From an uncultured Candidatus Saccharibacteria bacterium (lineage in GTDB: Bacteria; Patescibacteriota; Saccharimonadia; Saccharimonadales; Saccharimonadaceae), in NCBI GenBank assembly GCA_937924995.1, contig CALEXY010000013.1, positions 75,240 to 139,239 on the forward strand: DNA of 64,000 nucleotides. The letters run 5' to 3'. Of this stretch, positions 40,784-49,883 are shown one piece after another. The first letter of the stretch is position 1. Every line of letters starts with the position of its first letter. A program made the position numbers and the translations under genes. Under the pieces are notes generated by a model. The model ran no database searches, was not told where the DNA came from, and saw nothing but the letters and a program-made list of their open reading frames with translations.

Positions 40784-42535
40784 TTGTTTACACATGACTC
40801 GCAAGAAAAAGTAATTCAGCTCTTGATTAAAGAAGGGTTGGTTTTTGAGTCGGATGTAAAAAGAGTAGTAGAAGAGGCAGAGAAACGTAAACAGCCGTTA
40901 CTAGCTAATTTGGTAGCGCAAAAAATTTGCGATGCGGAAACAATTTCGCATGCCACGGCGGTAATTATGAATGTGCCGTATGTGAGACTACATAACGTAA
41001 AAATGGACCGCGAGATTTTGACTTTGCTGCCTTATGATGTAGTTTCGAGATTGATGGTGGTGCCACTAGGGGAGAAGAACGGGGTGCTTTATGTGGCGAT
41101 GCTGGATGTGTCGAACGTGCAGCAGATTGATTATCTTTCGACTTTGACGCAGAAGCAAATTCGCGGCATGGTGGCCAGTGAGGCAGGAATTAAAAGTGCG
41201 ATTGCTCAGTATCAGGGAGATTTTCGGGCGGTAGAAAAAGCGGTTAAAAGTAGCGACGAGGAAGATGCGAGTTCTTCGAGCGTAAAAACTATTACACAGG
41301 ATTCGCCGATTTCGAAGGCACTAACTACGATTTTGGATTATGCGACAAAAACAAAGGCTTCGGATATTCATATTGAACCACTGGAAGCGGCCTTAGTGGT
41401 GCGCTGTCGTATCGATGGTGTGTTGCGTAAGGTGATGGAATTGCCGAAATCGATTGAACCAGCACTAGTTTCAAGAATTAAGATTTTAGCGAACTTGAAA
41501 ATTGATGAACACCGCGTACCACAGGATGGTCAGTTTACAGTGTCGGTGGAAGGTACGGAAATCGATTTGCGTATCGCGGTTTCACCGGTGATTTGGGGTG
41601 AGCAGGTAGTGATTCGTATTTTGGATAAGAGTGGCACGACGCTCGACATTGAACAGATGGGTATGACGGGGCATGCGCTGGCGATGGTGCAGCGGGGAAT
41701 TGAACGTCCGAATGGTATGATTTTGACTTCTGGTCCGACCGGTTCTGGTAAGTCGACCACACTTTATGCTTTGATTAAAAGAATTAAATCGGACAAAATT
41801 AACATCGTGACCCTAGAAGATCCGGTCGAATATAAGATGGACGGGGTGAACCAAATTCAGGTGAATGTGGATGCAGGTCTAACTTTTGCGGCGGGTCTTC
41901 GTAGTATTTTGCGTCAGGACCCGGATGTAGTGATGGTTGGGGAGATTCGTGATGCGGAGACTGCAAATTTGGCAGTACAGGCGGCCTTGACTGGACACTT
42001 GGTATTTTCGACTTTGCACACCAACTCAGCGGCAGGTATTTTGCCAAGGCTTCTGGATATGGGGATTGAGCCATTTCTTTTAGCTTCGACCTTAAATACG
42101 GTGATCGGTCAGCGTCTAGTGAGGCGTGTGGCGCCGAAGCGAGAAGTGGTGCATTCGACAGAAATGGAAACTAAGCAGATTAATGATTTGGTGGCTAAAT
42201 TATTGCCACAAAGTCAGGAACAGGTGGCGATGGTCTCGGAAGATTTGGGTTATCCGGGACTGCCGGTGGTAAATCCAAATGGCTACTCGATGATGAGGGG
42301 AATTGATGAAAGGGAAACACCGGGTGGATATAAGGGGCGTGCAGGTCTTTATGAAACGATTGAGATTGACGATGATATTCAGAAAATGATTGTGAAACGC
42401 GCAACTTCTTCAGAGATTATGCAACTCGCGAAAGAAAAAGGGACTTTGACGATGCGACAAGACGGAATGTTAAAGGCGCTGACTGGGGTGACGACCGTAA
42501 GTGAAGTGAACCGCGTAGCATCAGATTTGGCGTAG
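40784..42535 (+). CDS. pilB: Type IV pilus extension ATPase PilB
   Basis: A 583-residue GspE/PilB ATPase. The start is TTG 40784 with AAAGGAAAAG upstream; no in-frame ATG is better placed. The N-terminal MshEN-like domain (about 1-150) precedes ASDIHIEPLEAALVVRCRIDG, Walker A GPTGSGKSTTLY (near residue 317), the Asp box VTLEDPVEYKMDG, Walker B ILRQDPDVVMVGEIRD and the His box GHLVFSTLHTNSA. The tetracysteine zinc motif usual near VGQRL is absent (QRLVRRVAPKREVVHS). It powers pilus extension from the cytoplasm. Little space separates it from the upstream genes. Confidence 0.94.
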   Translation: MFTHDSQEKVIQLLIKEGLVFESDVKRVVEEAEKRKQPLLANLVAQKICDAETISHATAVIMNVPYVRLHNVKMDREILTLLPYDVVSRLMVVPLGEKNGVLYVAMLDVSNVQQIDYLSTLTQKQIRGMVASEAGIKSAIAQYQGDFRAVEKAVKSSDEEDASSSSVKTITQDSPISKALTTILDYATKTKASDIHIEPLEAALVVRCRIDGVLRKVMELPKSIEPALVSRIKILANLKIDEHRVPQDGQFTVSVEGTEIDLRIAVSPVIWGEQVVIRILDKSGTTLDIEQMGMTGHALAMVQRGIERPNGMILTSGPTGSGKSTTLYALIKRIKSDKINIVTLEDPVEYKMDGVNQIQVNVDAGLTFAAGLRSILRQDPDVVMVGEIRDAETANLAVQAALTGHLVFSTLHTNSAAGILPRLLDMGIEPFLLASTLNTVIGQRLVRRVAPKREVVHSTEMETKQINDLVAKLLPQSQEQVAMVSEDLGYPGLPVVNPNGYSMMRGIDERETPGGYKGRAGLYETIEIDDDIQKMIVKRATSSEIMQLAKEKGTLTMRQDGMLKALTGVTTVSEVNRVASDLA

Positions 42536-42579
42536 TGAAGATAAAAAAGTTTATGGTAAAATAAAGATAAGAGGTAAAT

Positions 42580-43731
42580 ATGCAAGAAAATCAAGCACAG
42601 ACGAGCGTACGTTCAGCAGCCGCAGCACAGGCCGCCGCAGCCGCTTCATCACCAACTGCCGTGCCAACTTCGGTGAAAATTGAAACATTATTAGAGGCTT
42701 GTATCAAGCACGGGGCTTCGGACTTGCATATTCAGGTGGGATTGCCACCAATCTTACGTATTGATGGCTCACTGGTACCAATTCCAAACACGCCGATTTT
42801 GACCACGGAAATTGTCGATACTTTGATTTTCTCGACACTAGATTCAATGCAACGTGAAACTTTGGCGAAAGATAAGGAATTTGATTATTCATTTGCTTTT
42901 GGAGAAATTGCACGTTTTCGTGTGAACGCTTTTAATGAAAAAGGACACCTTGCAGCGGCCTTTCGTTTGATTCCAACTAAGATGCCAACGATCGAAGAGT
43001 TAGGTATGCCACAGGTAATTTCGGGTTTTGCAGATTATCCACGTGGTTTGGTTTTGGTGACGGGTCCAACTGGTTCTGGTAAATCGACGACACTGGCGGC
43101 AATTATTAATAAGATTAATAGCGAAAAATCGGTACATATTTTGACAATTGAAGACCCGATTGAGTTTACCCATAAATCGAAGCGAAGTTTGGTGGCACAG
43201 CGTGAAGTACACTACGATACTTATTCGTTTAGTCGAGCCTTGAAGTCGGCTCTACGTGAAGACCCGGATGTGGTATTACTCGGTGAGATGCGTGACCTTG
43301 AAACGATTAGTGCGGCGATTACAATTGCAGAAACTGGTCACTTGGTGTTCGCGACACTACATACCAACTCAGCGGCGCAATCGGTGGATCGTATGATTGA
43401 CGTGTTCCCAGCAGAACAACAACCGCAAATTCGTTCACAGCTGGCGGGGATTTTGATGGCGGTTTGTTCGCAGCGTCTAGTGCCAGCGATCGGTGGTGGC
43501 CGTGTTTGTGCGGCAGAAATTATGGTGGCGAATACGGCAATTCGTTCGATTATCCGTGAAGGTAAAACTCACCAACTGGATACGGCAATCCAAACTGGTG
43601 CTTCAGAAGGAATGCAGACCATGGATCGTACCTTGGCGAAATTAGTCCAACAGGGAACGGTGACTTATGATAGTGCAAGAGAATATGCAGTGGACGTGCG
43701 TGAATTTGAAAGGATTGTGAAAGGCGCCTAA
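42580..43731 (+). CDS. pilT: Pilus retraction ATPase PilT
   Basis: A 383-residue protein. An Ala-rich N-terminus (about 1-30) precedes ASDLHIQVGLPPILRIDG. Walker A is GPTGSGKSTTLA (near residue 162), the Asp box ILTIEDPIEF, Walker B LREDPDVVLLGEMRD, and the His box GHLVFATLHTNSAAQSVDRMIDVFP with the PilT-type ending. The AIRxxIREGKTHQL C-terminal motif is the PilT retraction signature. It drives pilus retraction, so this pilus should support twitching or DNA uptake. The start has AGAGGTAAAT upstream, and the stop overlaps pilC by one base. Confidence 0.95.
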   Translation: MQENQAQTSVRSAAAAQAAAAASSPTAVPTSVKIETLLEACIKHGASDLHIQVGLPPILRIDGSLVPIPNTPILTTEIVDTLIFSTLDSMQRETLAKDKEFDYSFAFGEIARFRVNAFNEKGHLAAAFRLIPTKMPTIEELGMPQVISGFADYPRGLVLVTGPTGSGKSTTLAAIINKINSEKSVHILTIEDPIEFTHKSKRSLVAQREVHYDTYSFSRALKSALREDPDVVLLGEMRDLETISAAITIAETGHLVFATLHTNSAAQSVDRMIDVFPAEQQPQIRSQLAGILMAVCSQRLVPAIGGGRVCAAEIMVANTAIRSIIREGKTHQLDTAIQTGASEGMQTMDRTLAKLVQQGTVTYDSAREYAVDVREFERIVKGA

Positions 43732-44942
43732 TGAACCGATATATTTATAAGGCCCGCGATAGTAAGTCGGGTGCAATTATTAAGGGTGTAATTCAGGCAG
43801 AGAATGAACGCGCCGCGGGAAAGCTTTTGATTGAGCGTGGTTACACACCAGATACGGTGACGGAAGATACTTCGGGTGACAGTTTTTTTGATAAATTTAA
43901 AAACAAAGTTACCACGAAAGATAAAATCGTTTTCACCAGGCAATTTTCGACTTTGATTGGGGCGGGTTTACCACTTTCGAATTCTTTAAGGGTTTTGATT
44001 GAGCAAACCGAGAGTAAACCAATGCGTCGGGTGACGGAATCGATTTTGGCGGACGTGGAAGCGGGTAAGAGTTTGACGCAGGCATGTGCGAAATTTCCAG
44101 ACGTATTTAATCGAATTTATTTGGCACTTTTAAAAGCCGGTGAATCTTCTGGTACGTTGGATAAATCTTTAAGACGACTAGCCGATCAGCAAGAAAAAGA
44201 TCACGCGATGGTAATGAGAATTAAAAACTCTTTGACTTATCCGGCGATTGTGCTCGCGGTAATTATTGCGGTGTTGGTTTTCATGGTGATTGCGGTGGTG
44301 CCACAGGTGCAACAGCTTTACCATGACCTGGGGAAGGATTTACCGATGATTACTAAGTTATTGGTAGAGCAAACGAATTTCTTGGTGAATATGTGGTGGT
44401 TAGTAACGATTGTAATTGGTTTGACTATTTACTTCGTATTTCAATTTGTACGCACGGATAGTGGACGTCATGTCCTGGCGAGGATTAAATTAAATATTCC
44501 GGTATTTAAATCGATGTTTTGGCGTCTATATAATGGACGTTTTGCGCGTACGGCGGAAAACTTGCTTTCGACGGGTGTGTCGATTCAGGATACTTTAGCA
44601 ATTTCAGCCGAAGCGATTAATAACTTGATTATGGAAGAAGAAATTAAGGATGTTTCAGAGAAGGTGAAGCAGGGTAAAACGCTGTCGGCATCACTAAAGG
44701 AACTAGATTATATTTTGCCATTACTCCCACAAATGGCGGCAATTGGTGAAGAATCTGGTAAAATTGATGAAATGCTGGGTAAGGCAGCGAACGTCTACGA
44801 AGACGAATTAGATCAGCAAATTAATACAATTTCGACATTGATTGAACCAATTATGTTGGTGATTATGGCTTTGATGGTGGCAGTAATTATTGCCGGTGTG
44901 CTTATGCCGATTTACCAATTGGTGTCGCAAATTCAGAAATAG
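43731..44942 (+). CDS. pilC: Type IV pilus platform protein PilC
   Basis: A 403-residue GspF-family protein. It starts YIYKARDSKSGAIIKGVIQA. Two repeated cytoplasmic domains (FTRQFSTLIGAGLPLSNSLRVL and FARTAENLLSTGVSIQDTL) each precede membrane helices, three in all, with the last at the C-terminus (IEPIMLVIMALMVAVIIAGVLMPIY). It is the inner-membrane platform that PilB and PilT act on. It is translationally coupled to pilT. No pilin with a prepilin leader and no prepilin peptidase follow in this window. Confidence 0.95.
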   Translation: MNRYIYKARDSKSGAIIKGVIQAENERAAGKLLIERGYTPDTVTEDTSGDSFFDKFKNKVTTKDKIVFTRQFSTLIGAGLPLSNSLRVLIEQTESKPMRRVTESILADVEAGKSLTQACAKFPDVFNRIYLALLKAGESSGTLDKSLRRLADQQEKDHAMVMRIKNSLTYPAIVLAVIIAVLVFMVIAVVPQVQQLYHDLGKDLPMITKLLVEQTNFLVNMWWLVTIVIGLTIYFVFQFVRTDSGRHVLARIKLNIPVFKSMFWRLYNGRFARTAENLLSTGVSIQDTLAISAEAINNLIMEEEIKDVSEKVKQGKTLSASLKELDYILPLLPQMAAIGEESGKIDEMLGKAANVYEDELDQQINTISTLIEPIMLVIMALMVAVIIAGVLMPIYQLVSQIQK

Positions 44943-44949
44943 AGGCAAA

Positions 44950-45405
44950 ATGAGAAAATTATGGACAGATGGAAGTGCGTCACCGAATCCGGGGCCGGGG
45001 GGGTTTTCTGTAATTGAAGACAAAAAACCGGTAGCAATGGGGCGAGAAGATTTGACGACAAATATCCGAATGGAGGGTTCGGCAATTCTCGAGGCCTTAA
45101 AGGTATTAGACGGTGAGGAAGCGGAAATTTGGACTGATTCGGAATTTTGGATTAATGTGCTGACAAAATGGGCGCCAGGTTGGGAAAAGAATGGTTGGAA
45201 AAAGAAAAGTGGTCCAATTAAAAATCTGAGCTTAGTAAAAAAAGTGTTCAAAGCTTACAGGGAAGCAAACGCGAAATTGGTTTGGGTGCGTGGCCATAAT
45301 GGTACGGTAGAAAATGAATTGGCTGACGAATGGGCGAATAAAGCACGAGAAAATATAAACTATCCTGGGCTAGAAATTTTAACGGTGGAAACGAGTGAAG
45401 AATGA
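44950..45405 (+). CDS. rnhA: Ribonuclease HI
   Basis: A 151-residue protein from ATG 44950 with AGAGGCAAA just upstream. It has KLWTDGSASPNPGPGGF with Asp7, RMEGSAILEAL with Glu42, IWTDSEF with Asp63, and VRGHNGTVENELADEWAN with His116 and Asp126. These make up the full RNase HI active site. It removes RNA from RNA-DNA hybrids, including primers. It lies seven bases after pilC and overlaps the next gene by four bases, so it seems to be carried on the pilus operon transcript. Confidence 0.93.
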   Translation: MRKLWTDGSASPNPGPGGFSVIEDKKPVAMGREDLTTNIRMEGSAILEALKVLDGEEAEIWTDSEFWINVLTKWAPGWEKNGWKKKSGPIKNLSLVKKVFKAYREANAKLVWVRGHNGTVENELADEWANKARENINYPGLEILTVETSEE

Positions 45406-45944
45406 AAAAAATTATTGTCAAAGCAGAAGTAAAGGATGTCGATAAGCTAGAAAATCGTTTGATGAATTTGGGTTATGATTTTGATCCAATGTATTGGCAG
45501 CACTCGCGAATTTTTGTGCCACGAAATTATGAAGAACACAATAATTTTGCTCGCATGATTCTAAGGATGGACGTGAAGGCAGTGGATCGACCGGCGCGTT
45601 ACAGCCTGATTTGTAAGAGGCATCTCGAAAAATCGAAGATTGATTTAGTGCATGAAACTTTGGTTTCGAGTTATGCAGAAGCGGCGAATATTTTATTGCA
45701 GATGGGTTTGATTATTCAGTCGGAAGTTTCGCGAACCCGTCAGGAAGTGGTGCTGGAGAATGGTATTACCATTTACCTTGATCAAATCGAGCATGGCCGA
45801 AAATCTTATATTAAGTTCGAGGCGGTTTTGGAAAATGAATCAGAGGCCGAAGAAATACGAAACCGCATTGAAGTCTTGATGATGGACTTAAATATTTTGC
45901 CAGATTTAGTAGTAAAAGATACTTACGGCGAAACAGCGAAGTAA
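45402..45944 (+). CDS. CYTH-domain protein (CyaB/thiamine triphosphatase-like)
   Basis: A 180-residue protein. The start IIVKAEVKDVDKLENRLMNLG follows the CYTH pattern of an ExExK-like strand (KAEVK here lacks the first Glu). Then come FARMILRMD, SLICKRHLEKSKIDLVHETLV and a late LDQIEHGRKSYIKFEAVL strand pair. CYTH enzymes form a beta tunnel that binds triphosphates (ATP, tripolyphosphate, thiamine triphosphate). The incomplete first motif leaves its activity uncertain. It overlaps rnhA by four bases, which suggests co-translation. Confidence 0.65.
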   Translation: MKKIIVKAEVKDVDKLENRLMNLGYDFDPMYWQHSRIFVPRNYEEHNNFARMILRMDVKAVDRPARYSLICKRHLEKSKIDLVHETLVSSYAEAANILLQMGLIIQSEVSRTRQEVVLENGITIYLDQIEHGRKSYIKFEAVLENESEAEEIRNRIEVLMMDLNILPDLVVKDTYGETAK

Positions 45945-45980
45945 AAGTGTGCTAAACTAATAGAAAAATAGTGAGGTGAT

Positions 45981-47000
45981 ATGGATTCCGAAAAGACTGA
46001 AATTACGAATTCTGAAATTCGAAAATTGAATGATTTTGATGTATTTTTGTGGGCGAACGAACTTGATGAAGTAAAAAATAATGTGTCGTGTGAACTATTT
46101 TTGTTCAATAAAAACTACACACCGTTTAAGATTCGCTATTCTGAAAAATTAACCAATTCAGTGAAGCAAATGTTTATGGGGGAGGCGATTGCTTATGTGA
46201 TTTCGGGCGCAGAAAAAGGTTTGGAATGCCGTGAGTATGAAAAATCAGATGGGGAAAACAAAGTGATTTATCGCACCGATCTTTCGAAGGTGATTCGAGC
46301 GGAGAGTCTGCTTAATTTGATTGAAAAAGAATATAAGGATATCGACTATTTCACGGATAATGAACATCAATTTAAGAAAATGAAGGGAATTATCGCGAAG
46401 TTTTCTTATCCAGGTGGCGACGATGGTACGAAAGTTTTCTATATCGCGAAGGGTATTTCCGCAGCCTCAGCTTTGAGTGCGAAAACTTCTTGGGAATTGA
46501 ATGGGGAAAGCTTTGAGCCATTCTCGGCGGAGGTGGCTTTGAAGATGCCAGACGATAATCAGGTGGCCTTTGTCGATGGATCGGTAGTGATTTTTAATCA
46601 GACGAAGTTTGAAAATCTTTTCCAGTACGATTTTAAGTCGCAGATGTTGGCGGAAGCAAAGGCGAAGGAGATTGAAGAAAAATACAAACTATCTTTTGCG
46701 GAAGGTTTGACCTTGAATGCGCTTTTGATGGATAAAAAACCATTGGTGAAGAAGTTGCAAGACATGAATATCGAAGAGCAGATGTCGCAAGAACAATTGG
46801 TGGACTATGCGGATGAGATGAAACTCGAACTTATGACCGATGATGATGGTGCGATTATCATGATGGATGACAAGGATTTGACAATGTTTGTGAATCTCTT
46901 GAATGAAGATTATTATGTTTCACCAATTAACGGTAAGCGCTACGAAATTAAGTCAAAGAAATTATTAAACGAGCCGGAAGGCGAACCACCAAGAGGCTAA
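45981..47000 (+). CDS. DUF4868/KwaB-like protein (tentative)
   Basis: A 339-residue soluble protein with GAGGTGAT ahead of the ATG. The middle reads DNQVAFVDGSVVIFNQTKFENLFQYDF (written here in parts: VAFVDGSVVIFNQTKFE then NLFQYDF). This strand-turn-strand followed by a helix recalls DUF4868 proteins, the family that includes KwaB of the Kiwa anti-phage system. An acidic C-terminal region (MTDDDGAIIMMDDKDLT) follows. No KwaA membrane partner is adjacent. The family assignment rests on remembered pattern only. It is followed by a small zinc-ribbon gene one base later. Confidence 0.45.
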   Translation: MDSEKTEITNSEIRKLNDFDVFLWANELDEVKNNVSCELFLFNKNYTPFKIRYSEKLTNSVKQMFMGEAIAYVISGAEKGLECREYEKSDGENKVIYRTDLSKVIRAESLLNLIEKEYKDIDYFTDNEHQFKKMKGIIAKFSYPGGDDGTKVFYIAKGISAASALSAKTSWELNGESFEPFSAEVALKMPDDNQVAFVDGSVVIFNQTKFENLFQYDFKSQMLAEAKAKEIEEKYKLSFAEGLTLNALLMDKKPLVKKLQDMNIEEQMSQEQLVDYADEMKLELMTDDDGAIIMMDDKDLTMFVNLLNEDYYVSPINGKRYEIKSKKLLNEPEGEPPRG

Positions 47001-47001
47001 A

Positions 47002-47187
47002 ATGCACCATTGTCGAATTTGCGGACATGCGGTGGAATGCGGGAGTCGGAAAGATACTTCCCGCATTTTCGGTGTTTTGCCAAAGTTTTCGATTTGTGCT
47101 CGATGTTTGTTTCGAATTTTTCGTTTGAGATTATTAGATAAACGCGGAGTGAATGAAGTTTCGCGAGGAAATTGCTTGATTGACTAA
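47002..47187 (+). CDS. Small zinc-ribbon protein
   Basis: A 61-residue basic protein. CRICGH near the start and CARC at about residues 33-36 could bind one zinc ion. The C-terminal half is Arg/Leu-rich. The ATG follows the upstream stop after one base, which suggests coupling to the KwaB-like gene. Coding status is supported by position and the paired CxxC motifs only. No function is known. Confidence 0.5.
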   Translation: MHHCRICGHAVECGSRKDTSRIFGVLPKFSICARCLFRIFRLRLLDKRGVNEVSRGNCLID

Positions 47188-47228
47188 ATTTTTTACTCAG
47201 AATTTTAATAGTAGAATAAGGAGTAAAA

Positions 47229-48281
47229 ATGAAAAATTTGAAAAAGTTATGGGCGATTTTCGGCCTAGTTTTGGTGGTGGGATTATTGGCTTTCTTGGTA
47301 TTAAACCGAGAAAAGTTTGAACAAAAAAAGTATTCAGTCGTATCGACGAGTTTTCCGGGCTATGATTTTGCCAGGGCGGTGACGAAAAATACGAATATCA
47401 GTACAAAAATGTTGGTGAAGCCGGGAGCGGAAACTCATACCTATGAGCCAACGCCGCAGGATATTATCGATATTAAAAATGCGGATATGTTTGTCTATGT
47501 GGGGGGAGATTCCGACACTTGGGTGAAGAAAATTTTGAAGGATGTCGATACGAAAAAGACCCATGTCGTGAAACTAGTTGATCTTGTGTCGACGGTAGAA
47601 GAAGAAATTGTGGAAGGAATGGAAGATGAGGATGAACATGATCATGACCATGATCACGACCACGATCATAAACATGACCATGACCACGATTACCACCATG
47701 ACCATGATCACGACCACGAATCGCATGAGCATAAGCATGATCACGACGAGGAAGAGGAAGGTCCGGAAATTGATGAACATGTTTGGACGAGTCCAAAAAA
47801 GGCGATGGAAATCGTGAAAAAAATCGCAGAAGTGGCTTCTGAAATTGATGTTGCGGAGAAAAATAAGATTGACGACAATGCCGAAAAATATGTGGCGGAA
47901 ATTGCGCAGGTAGATAAGGATTTGCATCAAGCGATTGATGGTAAAATCTCAGAAATCGTAGTGGCGGATCGTTTTCCGTTCCGTTATTTTGCAGATGAAT
48001 TTGGCTTAAAGTATGCGGCAGCTTTTTCGGGTTGTTCAGAACAAACTGAGGCAAGTGCAAAGACGATTAGTTTCTTAATTAATAAAGTGAAGCAAGAAAA
48101 GATTAAGAAAATTTACAAGATCGAACTTTCGAATGGTAAGATTGCAGAGACTGTAAGCAAAGATACGGGCGCAGAAGTTTTGGAATTACATTCAGCACAT
48201 AATGTGACGGCGGATGATTTTTCGAAGGGTGTGACTTACGTAGATTTGATGAAACGAAATCTATTGGCTCTAAGTAAATAG
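47229..48281 (+). CDS. znuA: Zinc ABC transporter substrate-binding protein
   Basis: A 350-residue cluster 9 (ZnuA/AdcA) protein. It has an N-terminal helix at about 7-26 without a lipobox Cys, so it is held by a signal anchor or secreted. VSTSFPGYDFARAV starts the domain, and KPGAETHTYEPTPQD carries the first metal His (about residue 70). A His/Asp-rich loop of about 35 residues (137-171) is the family's zinc-collecting loop. DEHVWTSPKKAME holds the next His (about 182). It captures zinc outside the membrane for ZnuBC. TAAGGAGTA precedes the ATG. Confidence 0.93.
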   Translation: MKNLKKLWAIFGLVLVVGLLAFLVLNREKFEQKKYSVVSTSFPGYDFARAVTKNTNISTKMLVKPGAETHTYEPTPQDIIDIKNADMFVYVGGDSDTWVKKILKDVDTKKTHVVKLVDLVSTVEEEIVEGMEDEDEHDHDHDHDHDHKHDHDHDYHHDHDHDHESHEHKHDHDEEEEGPEIDEHVWTSPKKAMEIVKKIAEVASEIDVAEKNKIDDNAEKYVAEIAQVDKDLHQAIDGKISEIVVADRFPFRYFADEFGLKYAAAFSGCSEQTEASAKTISFLINKVKQEKIKKIYKIELSNGKIAETVSKDTGAEVLELHSAHNVTADDFSKGVTYVDLMKRNLLALSK

Positions 48282-48288
48282 GATTTTT

Positions 48289-48996
48289 ATGGAAAAACAG
48301 CCAATCATTGCAGTAAAAAACTTGAGCGTAGAATATGCGAAAACGCCGGTATTTCGGAAGATAAATTTTGAAATTTTGGCGGGAGATTTTATCTGCTTGG
48401 TTGGCTGTAATGGGGCGGGAAAAACCACTTTAATTAAGACGATTTTAGGATTGATAGAACCAAGTGCGGGAAATGTGGAATTTCTCGGGATGAGCCGGAA
48501 GGAGATTGGCTATATTTCGCAGGAAACGATAGTAACGTCGAATTTTCCGGCGACAGTGGAAGAGATTGTATTAAGTGGGCTGTTGAACCAGAAGCGCGGA
48601 ATTTTTTATACGAAAAGTGATAAGAAAAAATGTGAGGAAGCGCTCGCGAAATTTGGTATGAAAAAAATGTTGAAGAAACATTTTGCGGAGCTTTCGGGTG
48701 GGCAGAGGCAGAAAATTTGGTTGGCAAGGGCGGTAGTAGCGACAAAGAAATTATTGATTTTGGATGAGCCGGGAAATAATTTGGATTCGAAATCGAAGAA
48801 GGAATTATACGCAGAGCTTTTGAAATTAAATGCGCAGGGGATTACAGTGGTGATGATTACGCACGATCTTGATCATCAGAATTTGGTGGGAAATAAAATT
48901 TTGGCGCTTGCGGACGGAGTGGCGACGATGGAGACGACGGAAGAATACGTAAAAAGAATTCATCGCCATGATCATGGTGAAAGTGATGGGAAATAG
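48289..48996 (+). CDS. znuC: Zinc ABC transporter ATP-binding protein
   Basis: A 235-residue ATPase. Walker A is GCNGAGKTTLIKTI, the signature LSGGQRQKIWLARAV, Walker B LLILDEPGNNLD, and the switch His VVMITHDLDH. The end HRHDHGES is short and His-rich, like other zinc-transport ATPases. It lies seven bases after znuA and nine bases before znuB, so the three form one operon. It drives zinc import. Confidence 0.92.
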   Translation: MEKQPIIAVKNLSVEYAKTPVFRKINFEILAGDFICLVGCNGAGKTTLIKTILGLIEPSAGNVEFLGMSRKEIGYISQETIVTSNFPATVEEIVLSGLLNQKRGIFYTKSDKKKCEEALAKFGMKKMLKKHFAELSGGQRQKIWLARAVVATKKLLILDEPGNNLDSKSKKELYAELLKLNAQGITVVMITHDLDHQNLVGNKILALADGVATMETTEEYVKRIHRHDHGESDGK

Positions 48997-49005
48997 GAGG
49001 TGGCG

Positions 49006-49830
49006 ATGAACGGAATTTTGGAAAAGTTTCTGGAAATGTGGCAATACCAATTTATGGTGAAGGCTTTGGTGGTGGGGGTGGTACTGGCGGTGACGGCAGG
49101 ACTGATCGGGGTGTCTTTGGTCTTGAGACGAAAGGCAATGATTGGTGATGGACTTTCGCATGTGGGATTCGGCGCCTTTGCGATTGCGACGGTGATTGGC
49201 ATAATGCCACTGCAGTTTGCGTTACCAATAGTAATTTTGGCGGCGATTCTGATTTTGCAGGTGAACCAAAAAAGCAAAGTGGATGCAGATGCTTTAATCG
49301 CGATGCTTTCGGCGGGGGCGCTGGCAGTGGGAACTTTGGTGATCTCGGTGGTAAAGGGGGTGAATACGGATATTAATAATTATTTATTCGGCAGTATCCT
49401 GGCACTAGATGATTTTGATGTGGTAGCAGGAGTGATTTTCTCGTTAATTGTGATAGGTTTTTTCGTGGTGAAGTATCATGAGATTTTCGCGATGACGTTT
49501 GATGAAAATTTTGCTAAATCGATTGGGTTAAAAACTGAGCGACTGAATACAATTTTTGCAGTTTTATGTGCGGTGGTAGTAGTGCTGGGGATGCGACTGG
49601 TGGGGGCACTGCTGATTTCGAGCTTAATTATTTTTCCGACGGTGACGGCGATGCAGGTGGTGAAAAGTTTCAAAGCGGTAGTGATAAGTTCGGTGGTGGT
49701 TTCGGTGTTCTGTATGGTGATGGGGATTATCTTTTCTTATTTTGTGGCGACGCCGACCGGAGCAACGATTGTGATTTTTAATGTGATGGCGTTTTTGGTG
49801 GCGAAGGCAGTGGAAGTTTTGAGGGGATAG
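49006..49830 (+). CDS. znuB: Zinc ABC transporter permease
   Basis: A 274-residue protein from ATG 49006, with AGGAGG five bases upstream; an in-frame GTG at 49000 overlaps that ribosome binding site. It has about eight membrane helices. RKAMIGDGLSHVGFGAFAIA is the conserved ABC-3 family loop, and FDENFAKSIGLKTERLN is the cytoplasmic coupling region. It is the membrane channel for zinc with ZnuA and ZnuC. No Zur-type regulator gene is near. Confidence 0.92.
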   Translation: MNGILEKFLEMWQYQFMVKALVVGVVLAVTAGLIGVSLVLRRKAMIGDGLSHVGFGAFAIATVIGIMPLQFALPIVILAAILILQVNQKSKVDADALIAMLSAGALAVGTLVISVVKGVNTDINNYLFGSILALDDFDVVAGVIFSLIVIGFFVVKYHEIFAMTFDENFAKSIGLKTERLNTIFAVLCAVVVVLGMRLVGALLISSLIIFPTVTAMQVVKSFKAVVISSVVVSVFCMVMGIIFSYFVATPTGATIVIFNVMAFLVAKAVEVLRG

Positions 49831-49883
49831 CGATTTATTTGATTTTTGGTATTTTAATTCGTTTATGCTAAGATATAAGCTAT

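Noticed and set aside
47473..48060. A 195-codon minus-strand frame opposite znuA
   Set aside because: It is a shadow of the His/Asp codon run of znuA; codon bias and the znu operon favour the plus strand.
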